Part shown: positions 22,439 through 30,518 of the stretch, in pieces
How positions within the stretch are numbered: the stretch's first letter is position 1
How the letters are laid out: each line of letters starts with the position of its first letter
Assembly (NCBI GenBank): GCA_003331425.1
Contig: QOOS01000008.1
Location: forward strand, 1-55,817
Length of the DNA: 55,817 bases
Direction of reading: 5' to 3'
DNA from: Candidatus Nitrosopumilus sp.
Lineage (GTDB): Archaea > Thermoproteota > Nitrososphaeria > Nitrososphaerales > Nitrosopumilaceae
Notes under the pieces: generated by a model
Told to the model about the DNA's origin: nothing
The model's input: the letters and a program-made list of their open reading frames with translations, nothing else
Databases searched by the model: none
Made by a program: the position numbers and the translations under genes

Positions 22439-22666
22439 TTATGAGGAAAATTTGTCTCTAGGATCTAGTTTTAGAGAATTGTTAAAACATTCCATAGATT
22501 CAGCATAACGTCCTAAGCTTCGTAGCGCAGCACCCTTGTAGTTCCATAAATCAGGATTTTTTGGGTCAAGTAATAACGCCTGTTCAAAATAAGACAAGGC
22601 ATTGTTAAAATCACCATTTTCTAATAGAGATTTACCAGAAGATACAAGTTCATCAATTTTATTCAT
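22439..22666 (-). CDS. small TPR protein (75 aa)
   Basis: A 75-residue protein that is essentially two TPR units: NGDFNNALSYFEQALLLDPKNP and LGRYAESMECFNNSLKLDPRD. A short N-terminal helix (MNKIDELVSSGKSLLE) precedes. Two repeats are few for a stable solenoid, so dimerisation or binding to another TPR protein is likely. Same strand as the larger TPR gene downstream at 21591. Confidence 0.75.
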   Translation of the reverse strand: MNKIDELVSSGKSLLENGDFNNALSYFEQALLLDPKNPDLWNYKGAALRSLGRYAESMECFNNSLKLDPRDKFSS

Positions 22667-22783
22667 ATTATTTGAAAGATTGTGTATGTATTAAATTTGA
22701 ACATATAGCAACAAAAAAGATTAATGAAAAATATACGACTAAATAGAACAAATTGTTATTTTCAATAACATAGGATTAACAAA

Positions 22784-23338
22784 ATGAATGCAATTAAAAT
22801 TTTTATAATTTTAGTAATTACAATTGGGGCAGTACAAACAGTAAGTGCTCAAGATAATGATTCTGGAAGAGAATTAAAAATATCAGATGATGAAAAAATC
22901 ATTTTATTTGCAGGTTTTTCTATTGCAGTGATTGCAATATTTTTATTTTTAGCTAGAGATGTCATATTAAGGAAAAAGACCACATACGATAAACAAGAAC
23001 ATGATTCAAAAAAGGATAGAACATATGAAAAATATCATTCAGATTGGGGAGACGATTATGAAGAAATTGGAAAGCGAGGAAACACTAAACAAGAAAAAGA
23101 GTTTAGAGATGAATTGGCAAATGAAAACTTACCTGATTATTATGAAATTTTAGGAGTAAAAAAAGATGCATCCGCAGAACAGATTAAAAAAAGTTTTAGA
23201 GAATTGGCAAAGAAAACTCATCCGGATAAAACCAAAGAAGATTCTGAAGAAGAAATGATTAAAATCAATAAGGCATATGAAATACTATCAGATGAAAAAT
23301 CAAAAGAAAAGTATGACAGATATTTTAAATCAAATTAA
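22784..23338 (+). CDS. membrane-anchored J-domain protein
   Basis: A 184-residue protein: signal-like N-terminus (1-22, ending VSAQ), one TM helix (about 38-60), a charged linker, and a complete J domain at the C-terminus (118-181) with the HPD motif at 146-148 (THPDKT). J domains stimulate Hsp70 (DnaK) ATPase. The charge pattern (RDVILRKK after the TM) puts the J domain in the cytoplasm, so it may recruit DnaK to the inner face of the membrane. No zinc or substrate-binding domain, so it is not DnaJ itself. Confidence 0.85.
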   Translation: MNAIKIFIILVITIGAVQTVSAQDNDSGRELKISDDEKIILFAGFSIAVIAIFLFLARDVILRKKTTYDKQEHDSKKDRTYEKYHSDWGDDYEEIGKRGNTKQEKEFRDELANENLPDYYEILGVKKDASAEQIKKSFRELAKKTHPDKTKEDSEEEMIKINKAYEILSDEKSKEKYDRYFKSN

Positions 23339-23739
23339 AGTAATTCCAATTTAATAATTATCATACTCAATTCAATTGAATCTGGAGTTTGAACACTATT
23401 AGTTAAATTGGTTAAAATTTCCAAAGACGTCAGTTTTCCGTCTAATGCAATGGAAGTGGATATTTTTAATTCACCAAATTCAGTGTTAGGACCAAGCATT
23501 TTTTTCGTAAGTAATGGAACAACAGAGAGGTCTTTGATTGCACCTTTCATTTTGTATGCATATTTTTCAGAAAAATATACACCACCACGGGTAGTAGGTT
23601 CGTTTACAGGTACAGATGAATTTTCAATTGAAACATTAACTAATACATAATCATCATCATTAAGATGAAGTGTAAATTTAGGGGAGTTATTAGTAGTAAA
23701 ATTCATCAAATTCTCAAATAAATTAGAATCAACAGACAT
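23335..23739 (-). CDS. conserved hypothetical protein (134 aa)
   Basis: A 134-residue beta-rich protein with no Cys and no signal peptide (PKFTLHLNDDDYVLVNVSIE, AYKMKGAIKDLSVVPLLTKK, FGELKISTSIALDGKL). The alternation of strands suggests a compact barrel or sandwich. It ends 4 nt inside the stop region of the J-protein gene, tail to tail. No family recognised. Confidence 0.55.
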   Translation of the reverse strand: MSVDSNLFENLMNFTTNNSPKFTLHLNDDDYVLVNVSIENSSVPVNEPTTRGGVYFSEKYAYKMKGAIKDLSVVPLLTKKMLGPNTEFGELKISTSIALDGKLTSLEILTNLTNSVQTPDSIELSMIIIKLELL

Positions 23740-23865
23740 GAAAAAAATTTCAAAACTAAATTATTGAATCTTGTGATTAAAAATTAGAAAAATATCGATC
23801 ATTTTAGTCATCATTGCAAAATTTCTTGGAATATATTTAAAAACTCAAATTATGATCGAACAATA

Positions 23866-25182
23866 ATGCAAGAACTAGCAAATACTCATTCAATGAGAAA
23901 TGAGATTCTTAGTTTAATGGCACAACATGGATTAGAAAATGACTGTTATCTAGAAATGCTAGATTATACAATTGACCTATTTGATAGTCAAGGTTTAGGA
24001 ACAGAGTATTATGGATATCACAATATCAATCACGAATTAGAAGTAACATACGTATCATTACTAGCAGTTAATCAAAAAAAAATTAAATTCACTGAAGAAG
24101 ATAAAAAGTATCTTTACGTTGCAGCGTTATTTCATGATTTTGATCCACAAAAAAGCGTGGATAAACCACACGAAGAAAGTGTATTGAAATTTATTTCTGA
24201 AGATAAAAAACTCAGAGAATTATTAGTTTCTGCAGATATAGACCTGGAAATAATCAAAGTATTGATATTAAGAACTACATATCCATGGGCTGGAGAATTA
24301 AAGAAGAATGCAGAAATAGAAATTAAGAAATGCTTTGAAAAATCAGAAAAAACTAGAAACAGTTTAGCGTTACAAGAACACATAATGGAAATTGGATGGT
24401 ACTTGTCAGTAGTAGATAGAATTAGTGGTTATGCATTAGGAGATTTTACAAAAGCAATGGAGATGGCAAAAATGAATGCACATGCACTTGCATGGAGACC
24501 ATCAATAATAATAAGAACAGCAGTAGCATATTTTGAAGAAATATTAAACAAAGAGACTGAAATTGCACAAACAATTCTCAGAACTTTACCAAAAGAAATG
24601 AGAAAGAATTTTTTCGATACAGTACTATCGTTCATGAAGATGCGAGAGCAAGAAGTATGTATTCAAGCAGATTTTGCTTATGAAAATCTCAAATTAGTTC
24701 CAACCATTGAAAATCAAACTTCTTTAGAGGATCCAGAATTTGCTCAAAAATTATACGACATATTTTTAGAATTGCCAAAACCATTACAATTTGGAAAAGA
24801 GAATTTCAAGGAATCAATTAAAGATAAAGATACAATCATCAACACTTTGAGATTAAATGACAGTAATGGAGAAATCATAGGATTTTCAAAAGGTGGTCCA
24901 CTTGAAAAATACCAATTACGTGAAGAAATCAGAGATGAGAATTTTGGCTTAAAAAATACCATATTTTTAGAGCCTTTAGCACTGAAAATGGGGTATTGGG
25001 GACTACGTGGCGGTAGTGAAATGAGACACATGTTCATCATGCAAGCACATTCTATGAAATACAAGTATTTGACAAGTTTTGCATTACGAGATGTAGTAAG
25101 AGCAAGAATTACTAAAGAGGATGCAGAATTTGTACAATTATTTGATCCAGAAAGATGGGATTACTATAGAGTAAAATTATAA
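23866..25182 (+). CDS. HD-domain protein with a C-terminal acetyltransferase-like region
   Basis: A 438-residue protein. Residues about 45-200 are an HD phosphohydrolase-type domain: HNINHELEVT (His52, His56), FHDFDP (His90-Asp91) and a later VVDRISGY Asp, the metal ligands of the HD fold. Residues about 300-438 (IIGFSKGGPLEKY, TIFLEPLALKMGYWGLRGG, KYLTSFALRDVVRAR) look like a GNAT-type N-acetyltransferase fold, though this is by pattern only. The combination suggests a cytoplasmic regulator or modification enzyme. A TATA-like ATATATTTAAAA lies about 28 nt upstream. The next gene starts 7 nt after its stop, so they are one operon. Confidence 0.7.
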   Translation: MQELANTHSMRNEILSLMAQHGLENDCYLEMLDYTIDLFDSQGLGTEYYGYHNINHELEVTYVSLLAVNQKKIKFTEEDKKYLYVAALFHDFDPQKSVDKPHEESVLKFISEDKKLRELLVSADIDLEIIKVLILRTTYPWAGELKKNAEIEIKKCFEKSEKTRNSLALQEHIMEIGWYLSVVDRISGYALGDFTKAMEMAKMNAHALAWRPSIIIRTAVAYFEEILNKETEIAQTILRTLPKEMRKNFFDTVLSFMKMREQEVCIQADFAYENLKLVPTIENQTSLEDPEFAQKLYDIFLELPKPLQFGKENFKESIKDKDTIINTLRLNDSNGEIIGFSKGGPLEKYQLREEIRDENFGLKNTIFLEPLALKMGYWGLRGGSEMRHMFIMQAHSMKYKYLTSFALRDVVRARITKEDAEFVQLFDPERWDYYRVKL

Positions 25183-25189
25183 AAAATAA

Positions 25190-26638
25190 ATGAAAGAATC
25201 ACTTCTAAAAATACTTGAATCCAAGATTAAAGGGGAGGTACATAATGAAAAACATTTCAAAAAATTTTATTCAGTAGATTCAAGCTCGTATCAAATAATT
25301 CCACAGATCATAGTGATTCCAATTAATGAAGAAGATGTTATCAAAACAATCAAAATTGCAAAAAAATATGGAACATCAGTAACAGTAAGAGGAGCAGGAA
25401 CTGGATTAGTAGGAAGTGCATTAAATTATGGAATAATTATAGATATGAAAAAAATTAATTCAATTAGAATTAATAAAAAATCTGCAATAGTTGGCTCTGG
25501 AGTTTTAAAAGGAAAATTAGATATAGAATTACAAAAAAAAGGAAAATTTTTTCCACCAAATCCTTCAATTGGAAATTTTTGTTCCCTAGGAGGAATGTTA
25601 GGAAACAATTCAAGTGGAAGTAGAAGTATAAAATATGGTAGTACAATAGACAACGTTAAAGAAATCACATTCATTGATGGAAACGGTAAAAAAATTACAT
25701 TACCAAAAAATAAGCAAATTAGTAAAAAAATATTTCAAAATATAAAAATAGATAACAACAACATCCCTAAAACTTCTAAAAATTCTTCAGGATATCAAAT
25801 AAAGAAAATTACATCAGAAGAAAATACTCACAAAATAATTATTGGTTCTGAAGGAACGCTAGGAATTATTATTTCAGCAAAATTAAATATTTTAGACATA
25901 CCAAAAAAGAGAATTTTGTACATAATTGAATACAAATCAATTTTTGAGGCAGCAAAAAACAGTCAATTAATAGCTAAAACAGCACCTTCAACGCTTGAAT
26001 TTGTAGATAAAAATACCCTAAAACACATCAAATTTAATTTTGATAAATCAGCACAGTGTTTACTTTTTGTAGAATATGATGAAAATATAAAAAATACTCA
26101 AAATGAATTGAAATCAATTATTTCAGGTAAAATTATTCAAAAACTTGACACAAATTCAGATATGAAAACATGGTGGAGACATAGAGATTCATCATTACAC
26201 TATAGTTTGAAATCAATTAAAACAGAATTAAGAATTCCACACATTATTGAGGATGCTGCAGTACCACTAGTTAAGATGTCTAAAGTATTTTCAGTATTGA
26301 AAAATATTGAAAAAAAATACAAAGTAAAAACAATAATCTACGGACACATAGGAAATGGAAATATCCATGTCAGATTAATTTCTAAAAGAAAGAATACAAA
26401 ATTGATTAAAAATATTGCAATTGAGTATTTTAACGAAGTAATCAAAAACGAAGGAACAATTTCAGCTGAGCATGGAGATGGACTTGCACGTTCGGAATTT
26501 ATAAAAAAACAATACGGAGTGATAAATTATCAAACATTTAAAAAAATTAAACATGTATTAGATCCAGATTTTATTTTAAATCCTGGAAAAATTATTACAA
26601 AAAAAAGTACAGTGGTAAAAAATTTAAAAAAATATTAA
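25190..26638 (+). CDS. FAD-linked oxidase, glycolate oxidase GlcD / D-lactate dehydrogenase type
   Basis: A 482-residue flavoprotein. The FAD-binding PCMH domain (about 35-215) has TVRGAGTGLVGSALNYGIIIDM and NNSSGSRSIKYGSTIDNV; the FAD-oxidase C-terminal domain ends with YGHIGNGNIHVRLI and SAEHGDGLARS, then LDPDFILNPGKI. These are marks of GlcD/D-lactate dehydrogenase. It would oxidise a 2-hydroxy acid. No iron-sulphur partner (GlcF) is adjacent. It follows the HD-domain gene by 7 nt. Substrate cannot be told from the sequence. Confidence 0.85.
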   Translation: MKESLLKILESKIKGEVHNEKHFKKFYSVDSSSYQIIPQIIVIPINEEDVIKTIKIAKKYGTSVTVRGAGTGLVGSALNYGIIIDMKKINSIRINKKSAIVGSGVLKGKLDIELQKKGKFFPPNPSIGNFCSLGGMLGNNSSGSRSIKYGSTIDNVKEITFIDGNGKKITLPKNKQISKKIFQNIKIDNNNIPKTSKNSSGYQIKKITSEENTHKIIIGSEGTLGIIISAKLNILDIPKKRILYIIEYKSIFEAAKNSQLIAKTAPSTLEFVDKNTLKHIKFNFDKSAQCLLFVEYDENIKNTQNELKSIISGKIIQKLDTNSDMKTWWRHRDSSLHYSLKSIKTELRIPHIIEDAAVPLVKMSKVFSVLKNIEKKYKVKTIIYGHIGNGNIHVRLISKRKNTKLIKNIAIEYFNEVIKNEGTISAEHGDGLARSEFIKKQYGVINYQTFKKIKHVLDPDFILNPGKIITKKSTVVKNLKKY

Positions 26639-26761
26639 ATTTTTGAATAACCGATACGAAAAAAATGGTTTAGGATCATAAAAATTGAGATCGGATATTT
26701 GCCTATTAGTAAAAAAAGTTCAACAACTTCTCGCTAATATAAGAACGAGCCTACAAAGATC

Positions 26762-26905
26762 ATGACAATAGGATATTGTGTCAAGTGCAGAGACAAACGA
26801 GAAATCGGTAGTCCAGCACCATACACCATGAAAAATGGAAAACCTGCAATTAAAGGCACATGCCCAACATGCAGTACAGCCATTTTCAGAATAGGTAGAG
26901 GATAA
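26762..26905 (+). CDS. DUF5679 zinc-ribbon protein (47 aa)
   Basis: A 47-residue protein with both zinc knuckles intact: CVKC near the start and CPTC near the end, with the family pattern YCVKCRDKREI...YTMKNGKPAIKGTCPTCSTAIFRIG. Length matches the family. A minus-strand frame over the same place (26734-26916) is a shadow. An upstream TATA-like CTAATATAAG lies about 25 nt before the ATG. A Cys-less relative is at 9352. Function of the family unknown. Confidence 0.85.
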   Translation: MTIGYCVKCRDKREIGSPAPYTMKNGKPAIKGTCPTCSTAIFRIGRG

Positions 26906-26928
26906 GGATTTTTCAAAAACCCAATCTT

Positions 26929-27171
26929 CTAGTTACTAGATAGGCCTTGCCATAGCGAAAGCAATGGCGACGGATCTTTTTCAATTTCTTGAGTAATTCT
27001 ATTTTTTAGAACAAATGAAAAATTTTCAATTGCATCTTCTCCACCATCATCAAAAATTTCTTGACCAATCTCTTTGATTCGAGCATGTTTTTGATCTATT
27101 TCAGAAGAATCAGGATTTTGTAAACAAAAAGTCATTAAATCAATTAATTCCTCTTCAAGCATCATATCCAT
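26929..27171 (-). CDS. conserved hypothetical acidic protein (80 aa)
   Basis: An 80-residue acidic helical protein (LEEELIDLMTFCLQNPDSSE, FDDGGEDAIENFSFVLKNRI). The start could be either of two nearby Met residues. It is 41 nt downstream of superoxide dismutase on the same strand and could be co-transcribed with it. No motif identifies a function. Confidence 0.55.
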   Translation of the reverse strand: MDMMLEEELIDLMTFCLQNPDSSEIDQKHARIKEIGQEIFDDGGEDAIENFSFVLKNRITQEIEKDPSPLLSLWQGLSSN

Positions 27172-27212
27172 ACATTAAGACCAAAGTAATTCTTAATGAA
27201 TCTTTTTTCAAA

Positions 27213-27833
27213 TTAAAAAATTTCTTCAAATCTGTTTGTAACATAATCCCAATTAATTACATTCCACCAAGATTCAACATAATCAGGTCGTTTGTTTTGG
27301 TAATTAAGATAGTATGCATGCTCCCACATGTCAATTCCTAAAAGAGGTGTTTTTTGTAATGTCCAAGGACTGTCCTGATTAGGAGTAGTAATAATTTCAA
27401 TTTTATGATATGTTTCATTAAAAACTAACCAACACCAACCACTACCTTCAATAGAAATTGCTTTTTGAGAGAAAATTTTTTTAAAATTATCAAAATTATC
27501 AAAATAGACATCAATTTGATCTTCTAATTTTCCACCAGGAACTTTATCACTTTTAGGAGTTAAAGTTTCCCAAAATAATCTATGATTTTCAAAACCACCA
27601 CCAAAAAAATTAATGGATTTTTGGCCTGATTCAGGAAGTGAATGCAATTCAGATAAAATTGCAGAAATGTATTTTGGATGAGATGTGGCACCCATTTCAG
27701 CAAGAGATGTGTTTAGACCATCAACGTATGCCTGATGATGTTTTAAATGATGTATTTTCATAGTTTCTTGATCAAAATAAGGCTCTAATTCATCATAATC
27801 GTAGGGCAATCTTGGAAGTTGGTAAAGAACCAT
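27213..27833 (-). CDS. sod: superoxide dismutase (Fe/Mn family)
   Basis: A 206-residue cytoplasmic Fe/Mn superoxide dismutase, which turns superoxide into oxygen and peroxide. Conserved segments: YQLPRLPYDYDELEPY, IHHLKHHQAYVDGLN (metal-binding His), NHRLFWETL, EGSGWCWLVF and GIDMWEHAYYLNYQ, in which Asp and His of DMWEHAYY are metal ligands. Family-typical length. Divergent from a wHTH gene with 47 nt between starts and a shared TATA region, so its expression may be under that regulator. Metal preference cannot be read safely. Confidence 0.95.
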   Translation of the reverse strand: MVLYQLPRLPYDYDELEPYFDQETMKIHHLKHHQAYVDGLNTSLAEMGATSHPKYISAILSELHSLPESGQKSINFFGGGFENHRLFWETLTPKSDKVPGGKLEDQIDVYFDNFDNFKKIFSQKAISIEGSGWCWLVFNETYHKIEIITTPNQDSPWTLQKTPLLGIDMWEHAYYLNYQNKRPDYVESWWNVINWDYVTNRFEEIF

Positions 27834-27853
27834 AGAAAGAAAAAGATAATCAA

Positions 27854-27864
27854 CATATATTATT
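27854..27864. promoter_or_regulatory. shared TATA region of sod and the divergent wHTH gene
   Basis: The 47-nt gap between start codons contains one AT-rich palindrome-like CATATATTATT. It is centred about 26 nt before the sod ATG (27833, minus) and 22 nt before the wHTH ATG (27881, plus), so one element can serve both directions. No second TATA candidate of equal quality is present. Confidence 0.5.
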
Positions 27865-27880
27865 CAAACTAAAGTAACCC

Positions 27881-28495
27881 ATGAGGAAATTAGGTACAAT
27901 AGATTTAGAAATTTTACAGTTAGCAGTTAATCAAAATGGAACATTTAATGAAACCCATTTAGAGAATTCAAAACTAAAAAGACACGGAGTAGGAAAAATT
28001 TTAGATACATTAGCTTCACTAAAAGATAGAAAATTTATTTCAATGAATGATAATGGTTCTTTTACAATTACAGAATTAGCTAAAGAAATTCTTTGGAGTT
28101 CAAAAATTCCAATATGGGCAAAAATTTTAAGATTATTACAAATCAAATCATGTGATTTACAACAAATCATAGAAACAATAAACAGTTCAGAAGAGAAAAT
28201 TTTTAATGAATTAGAGCAATTAAGAAAAAATCAGCTTGTTTTAATGTCGCCACAACGTCAAGATGAAAAGTTAATCAAAGTTTATGAAATTCTACCAGAA
28301 GGAATCGAAGTGATTGATAAAACAGAAACGCAGGGTTTTGAAAATATCAATTTTGGAAAAAATGAACCAGAAGGAGAAATAATAGGAACAATTGATGAGA
28401 TCATAAATGAAATACAGAAACTAAGTTGTTCAGACAATGAAAAAAACAACATTACAAAAAAATTAGAATTATTGAAAAACAAATTAGAAATCTAA
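27881..28495 (+). CDS. winged-helix protein divergent from sod (204 aa)
   Basis: A 204-residue protein with two winged-helix-like parts: residues about 5-70 (IDLEILQLAVNQNGTFNETH, HGVGKILDTLASLKDRKFIS and a wing) and about 75-130 (LQQIIETINSSEEKIFNELEQLRKNQLVL), then a helical tail with a coiled coil at the end. It is placed back to back with superoxide dismutase, so it could control that gene, but there is no Cys that would make it a redox sensor. Unnamed family. Confidence 0.6.
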   Translation: MRKLGTIDLEILQLAVNQNGTFNETHLENSKLKRHGVGKILDTLASLKDRKFISMNDNGSFTITELAKEILWSSKIPIWAKILRLLQIKSCDLQQIIETINSSEEKIFNELEQLRKNQLVLMSPQRQDEKLIKVYEILPEGIEVIDKTETQGFENINFGKNEPEGEIIGTIDEIINEIQKLSCSDNEKNNITKKLELLKNKLEI

Positions 28496-28519
28496 TAATA
28501 ATAAAATTTTAAAATTCAA

Positions 28520-28912
28520 TTAAGGGTGTGAGCAAAGTTCGGCTAAAACTCCGCTTAATGATTTTGGATGGATAAAAGTGACTTTAGTTCCTGCAGAGCC
28601 AGGTCTAATTTTACCTAAAAATTGAATCCCACAGCCTTCCATTCTTTCAACTTCACCTTCAATATTACTAGTGTCTAATGCCATATGATGAAGTCCTGGA
28701 CCCTTTTTATCTAAAAATTTCTTAATTGGACTAGAATCATTTGTTGGTTGCATTAATTCAATTCGACCATTCTCTAATGCAATTATAGCAACTTTCACTC
28801 CTTCAGATTCCACAGTCTCAAATTCAATTTCATCAACACCTAATGCTTGTTGATAGATTTTTGCGGATTCTTCAACATCATTTACTGCAATTGCAATATG
28901 ATCAATTTTCAA
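28520..28912 (-). CDS. mce: methylmalonyl-CoA epimerase
   Basis: A 130-residue vicinal-oxygen-chelate (glyoxalase-like) protein that interconverts (S)- and (R)-methylmalonyl-CoA. Metal-ligand features: DHIAIAV at the start, GLHHMALDT in the middle, LAELCSH at the end. The start codon is TTG (28912-28910), placed directly after the mutase stop TAA, with a GGAGG at 28921-28925 on the minus strand giving a Shine-Dalgarno spacing of 8 nt; translation is probably coupled to the mutase. Part of the 3HP/4HB carbon-fixation cycle in ammonia-oxidising archaea. Confidence 0.93.
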   Translation of the reverse strand: MKIDHIAIAVNDVEESAKIYQQALGVDEIEFETVESEGVKVAIIALENGRIELMQPTNDSSPIKKFLDKKGPGLHHMALDTSNIEGEVERMEGCGIQFLGKIRPGSAGTKVTFIHPKSLSGVLAELCSHP

Positions 28913-30514
28913 TTAAAATACCTCCTTTGGACGATATTCTCCAAAGACTTCTCTGAAAGTATTACTAATTTCACCAGTTGTTGCAAATGCCTTTGCAGCA
29001 GTTACAATGTAAGGCATTAGATTTTCTTCAGTATCAGCAGCACTTTGCATTGCAGACAATGCTTTTTCTAATTTTTTAGAATCTCTATCTGCACGTAATT
29101 TTTTTAATGCTTTCTTTTGTTGAATTTCAATTCTATCATCTATTCGGAGTAATTCTGGTTGTTCCTCTTCTTCTGAATACTTGTTAACACCAACAATCAC
29201 TCTATCTGCATCATCAGTTTCTTTCTTTAAGCGATATGCATTTGCTCTAATTTCAGATTGGAAGAATCCTTTTTCAATTGCTTTTACTGAACCGCCCATT
29301 TTTTCAATCTTCTTCAAATATTTCCAAACATCTGCTTCAATTTGGTCACATAATTCTTCTAAATAATATGAACCAGCAAGAGGATCTGCAGTTTTAGTTA
29401 TTCCACTCTCATGTGCAACAATTTGTTGTGTTCTCAATGCAATTTTTGCGGATTCTTGAGTTGGAAGAGCCAATGCCTCATCTCTAGAATTAGTATGGAG
29501 TGATTGGGTTCCGCCTGCAACTGCAGCCATAGTTTGTATGGCAACTCGAACAATGTTGTTGTTTGGTTGTTGTGCAGTTAAAGATTCACCACTAGTTTGA
29601 GTATGGAATTTTAATTGTAATGAACGAGGGTTCTTTGCATGGAATTTTTCTTTCAATATTTTTGCATAAACTTTTCTTGCAACTCTAAATTTAGCAACTT
29701 CTTCAAAGAATTCAATAGTGCAGCAGAAGAAAAATGATAAACGTGGTGCAAAGTCATCAATTTTCAATCCCTTATCCAAACAAGTTTGAATATATGCAAT
29801 AGCATTTGCCAATGTGAATGCAATTTCTTGTGTTGCGGTACAACCAGCTTCTCTCATATGATATCCAGAAATAGAAACAGGATACCAAGATGGAACTTTT
29901 TCTGCACAATATTCAATCATATCACCAATTAATCTCATTGATGGTTGTGGAGGATAGATGTAGGTATTACGTGCAATGTATTCTTTTAGAATATCATTTT
30001 GAGTTGTTCCTCTAAGTTCATGACTTTTGAAACCTTGAGATTCACCAACTGCAATGTAATATGCAAGTAATGTTGATGCAGTAGAATTAATGGTCATAGA
30101 TGAACTAACTTTTCCAAGAGGAATTCCGTCAAAAGCAGTCATCATATCTTTGATGGATGTAATTGACACTCCAACTTTTCCAACTTCACCCTCTGCTTGT
30201 GGGGAATCAGAATCATATCCAATTTGAGTAGGTAAATCAAATGCCATACTAAGGCCAGTTTGACCTTTTTCAAGCATGAATTTGAAACGTTCATTAGTTA
30301 ATTTTGCATCACCGAATCCGGAATATTGTCTCATAGTCCAAAATCTTTCACGGAACATTCCAGGGTGAATTCCTCTTGTGAATGGATATTTTCCTGCATC
30401 TTCAGTAGGTCTCTTTTTAGAAGATTTTTGATAAATTCGTTTTACAGAATACTCTGAATCAGTGAAAACTTTCTTTTCAGGTACTTTGGATTTAGTTACT
30501 TTCTTTGTTGCCAT
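28913..30514 (-). CDS. mcmA1: methylmalonyl-CoA mutase, large (catalytic) subunit
   Basis: A 533-residue TIM-barrel subunit of the adenosylcobalamin-dependent mutase. Family hallmarks: YPFTRGIHPGMFRERFWTM, GLSMAFDLPTQIGYDSD, HELRGTTQNDILKEYIARN, and GYHMREAGCTATQEIAFTL. The cobalamin-binding domain is not in this chain but in a separate gene at 35859, as usual in archaea. It isomerises (R)-methylmalonyl-CoA to succinyl-CoA in the cytoplasm. Operon order meaB, mcmA, mce on the minus strand with 4-nt and 0-nt gaps. Confidence 0.96.
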   Translation of the reverse strand: MATKKVTKSKVPEKKVFTDSEYSVKRIYQKSSKKRPTEDAGKYPFTRGIHPGMFRERFWTMRQYSGFGDAKLTNERFKFMLEKGQTGLSMAFDLPTQIGYDSDSPQAEGEVGKVGVSITSIKDMMTAFDGIPLGKVSSSMTINSTASTLLAYYIAVGESQGFKSHELRGTTQNDILKEYIARNTYIYPPQPSMRLIGDMIEYCAEKVPSWYPVSISGYHMREAGCTATQEIAFTLANAIAYIQTCLDKGLKIDDFAPRLSFFFCCTIEFFEEVAKFRVARKVYAKILKEKFHAKNPRSLQLKFHTQTSGESLTAQQPNNNIVRVAIQTMAAVAGGTQSLHTNSRDEALALPTQESAKIALRTQQIVAHESGITKTADPLAGSYYLEELCDQIEADVWKYLKKIEKMGGSVKAIEKGFFQSEIRANAYRLKKETDDADRVIVGVNKYSEEEEQPELLRIDDRIEIQQKKALKKLRADRDSKKLEKALSAMQSAADTEENLMPYIVTAAKAFATTGEISNTFREVFGEYRPKEVF

Positions 30515-30518
30515 AATA

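Noticed and set aside
26734-26916. Minus-strand 60-aa frame
   Set aside because: It lies antisense to the clear DUF5679 zinc ribbon at 26762-26905 and has no protein-like pattern of its own.
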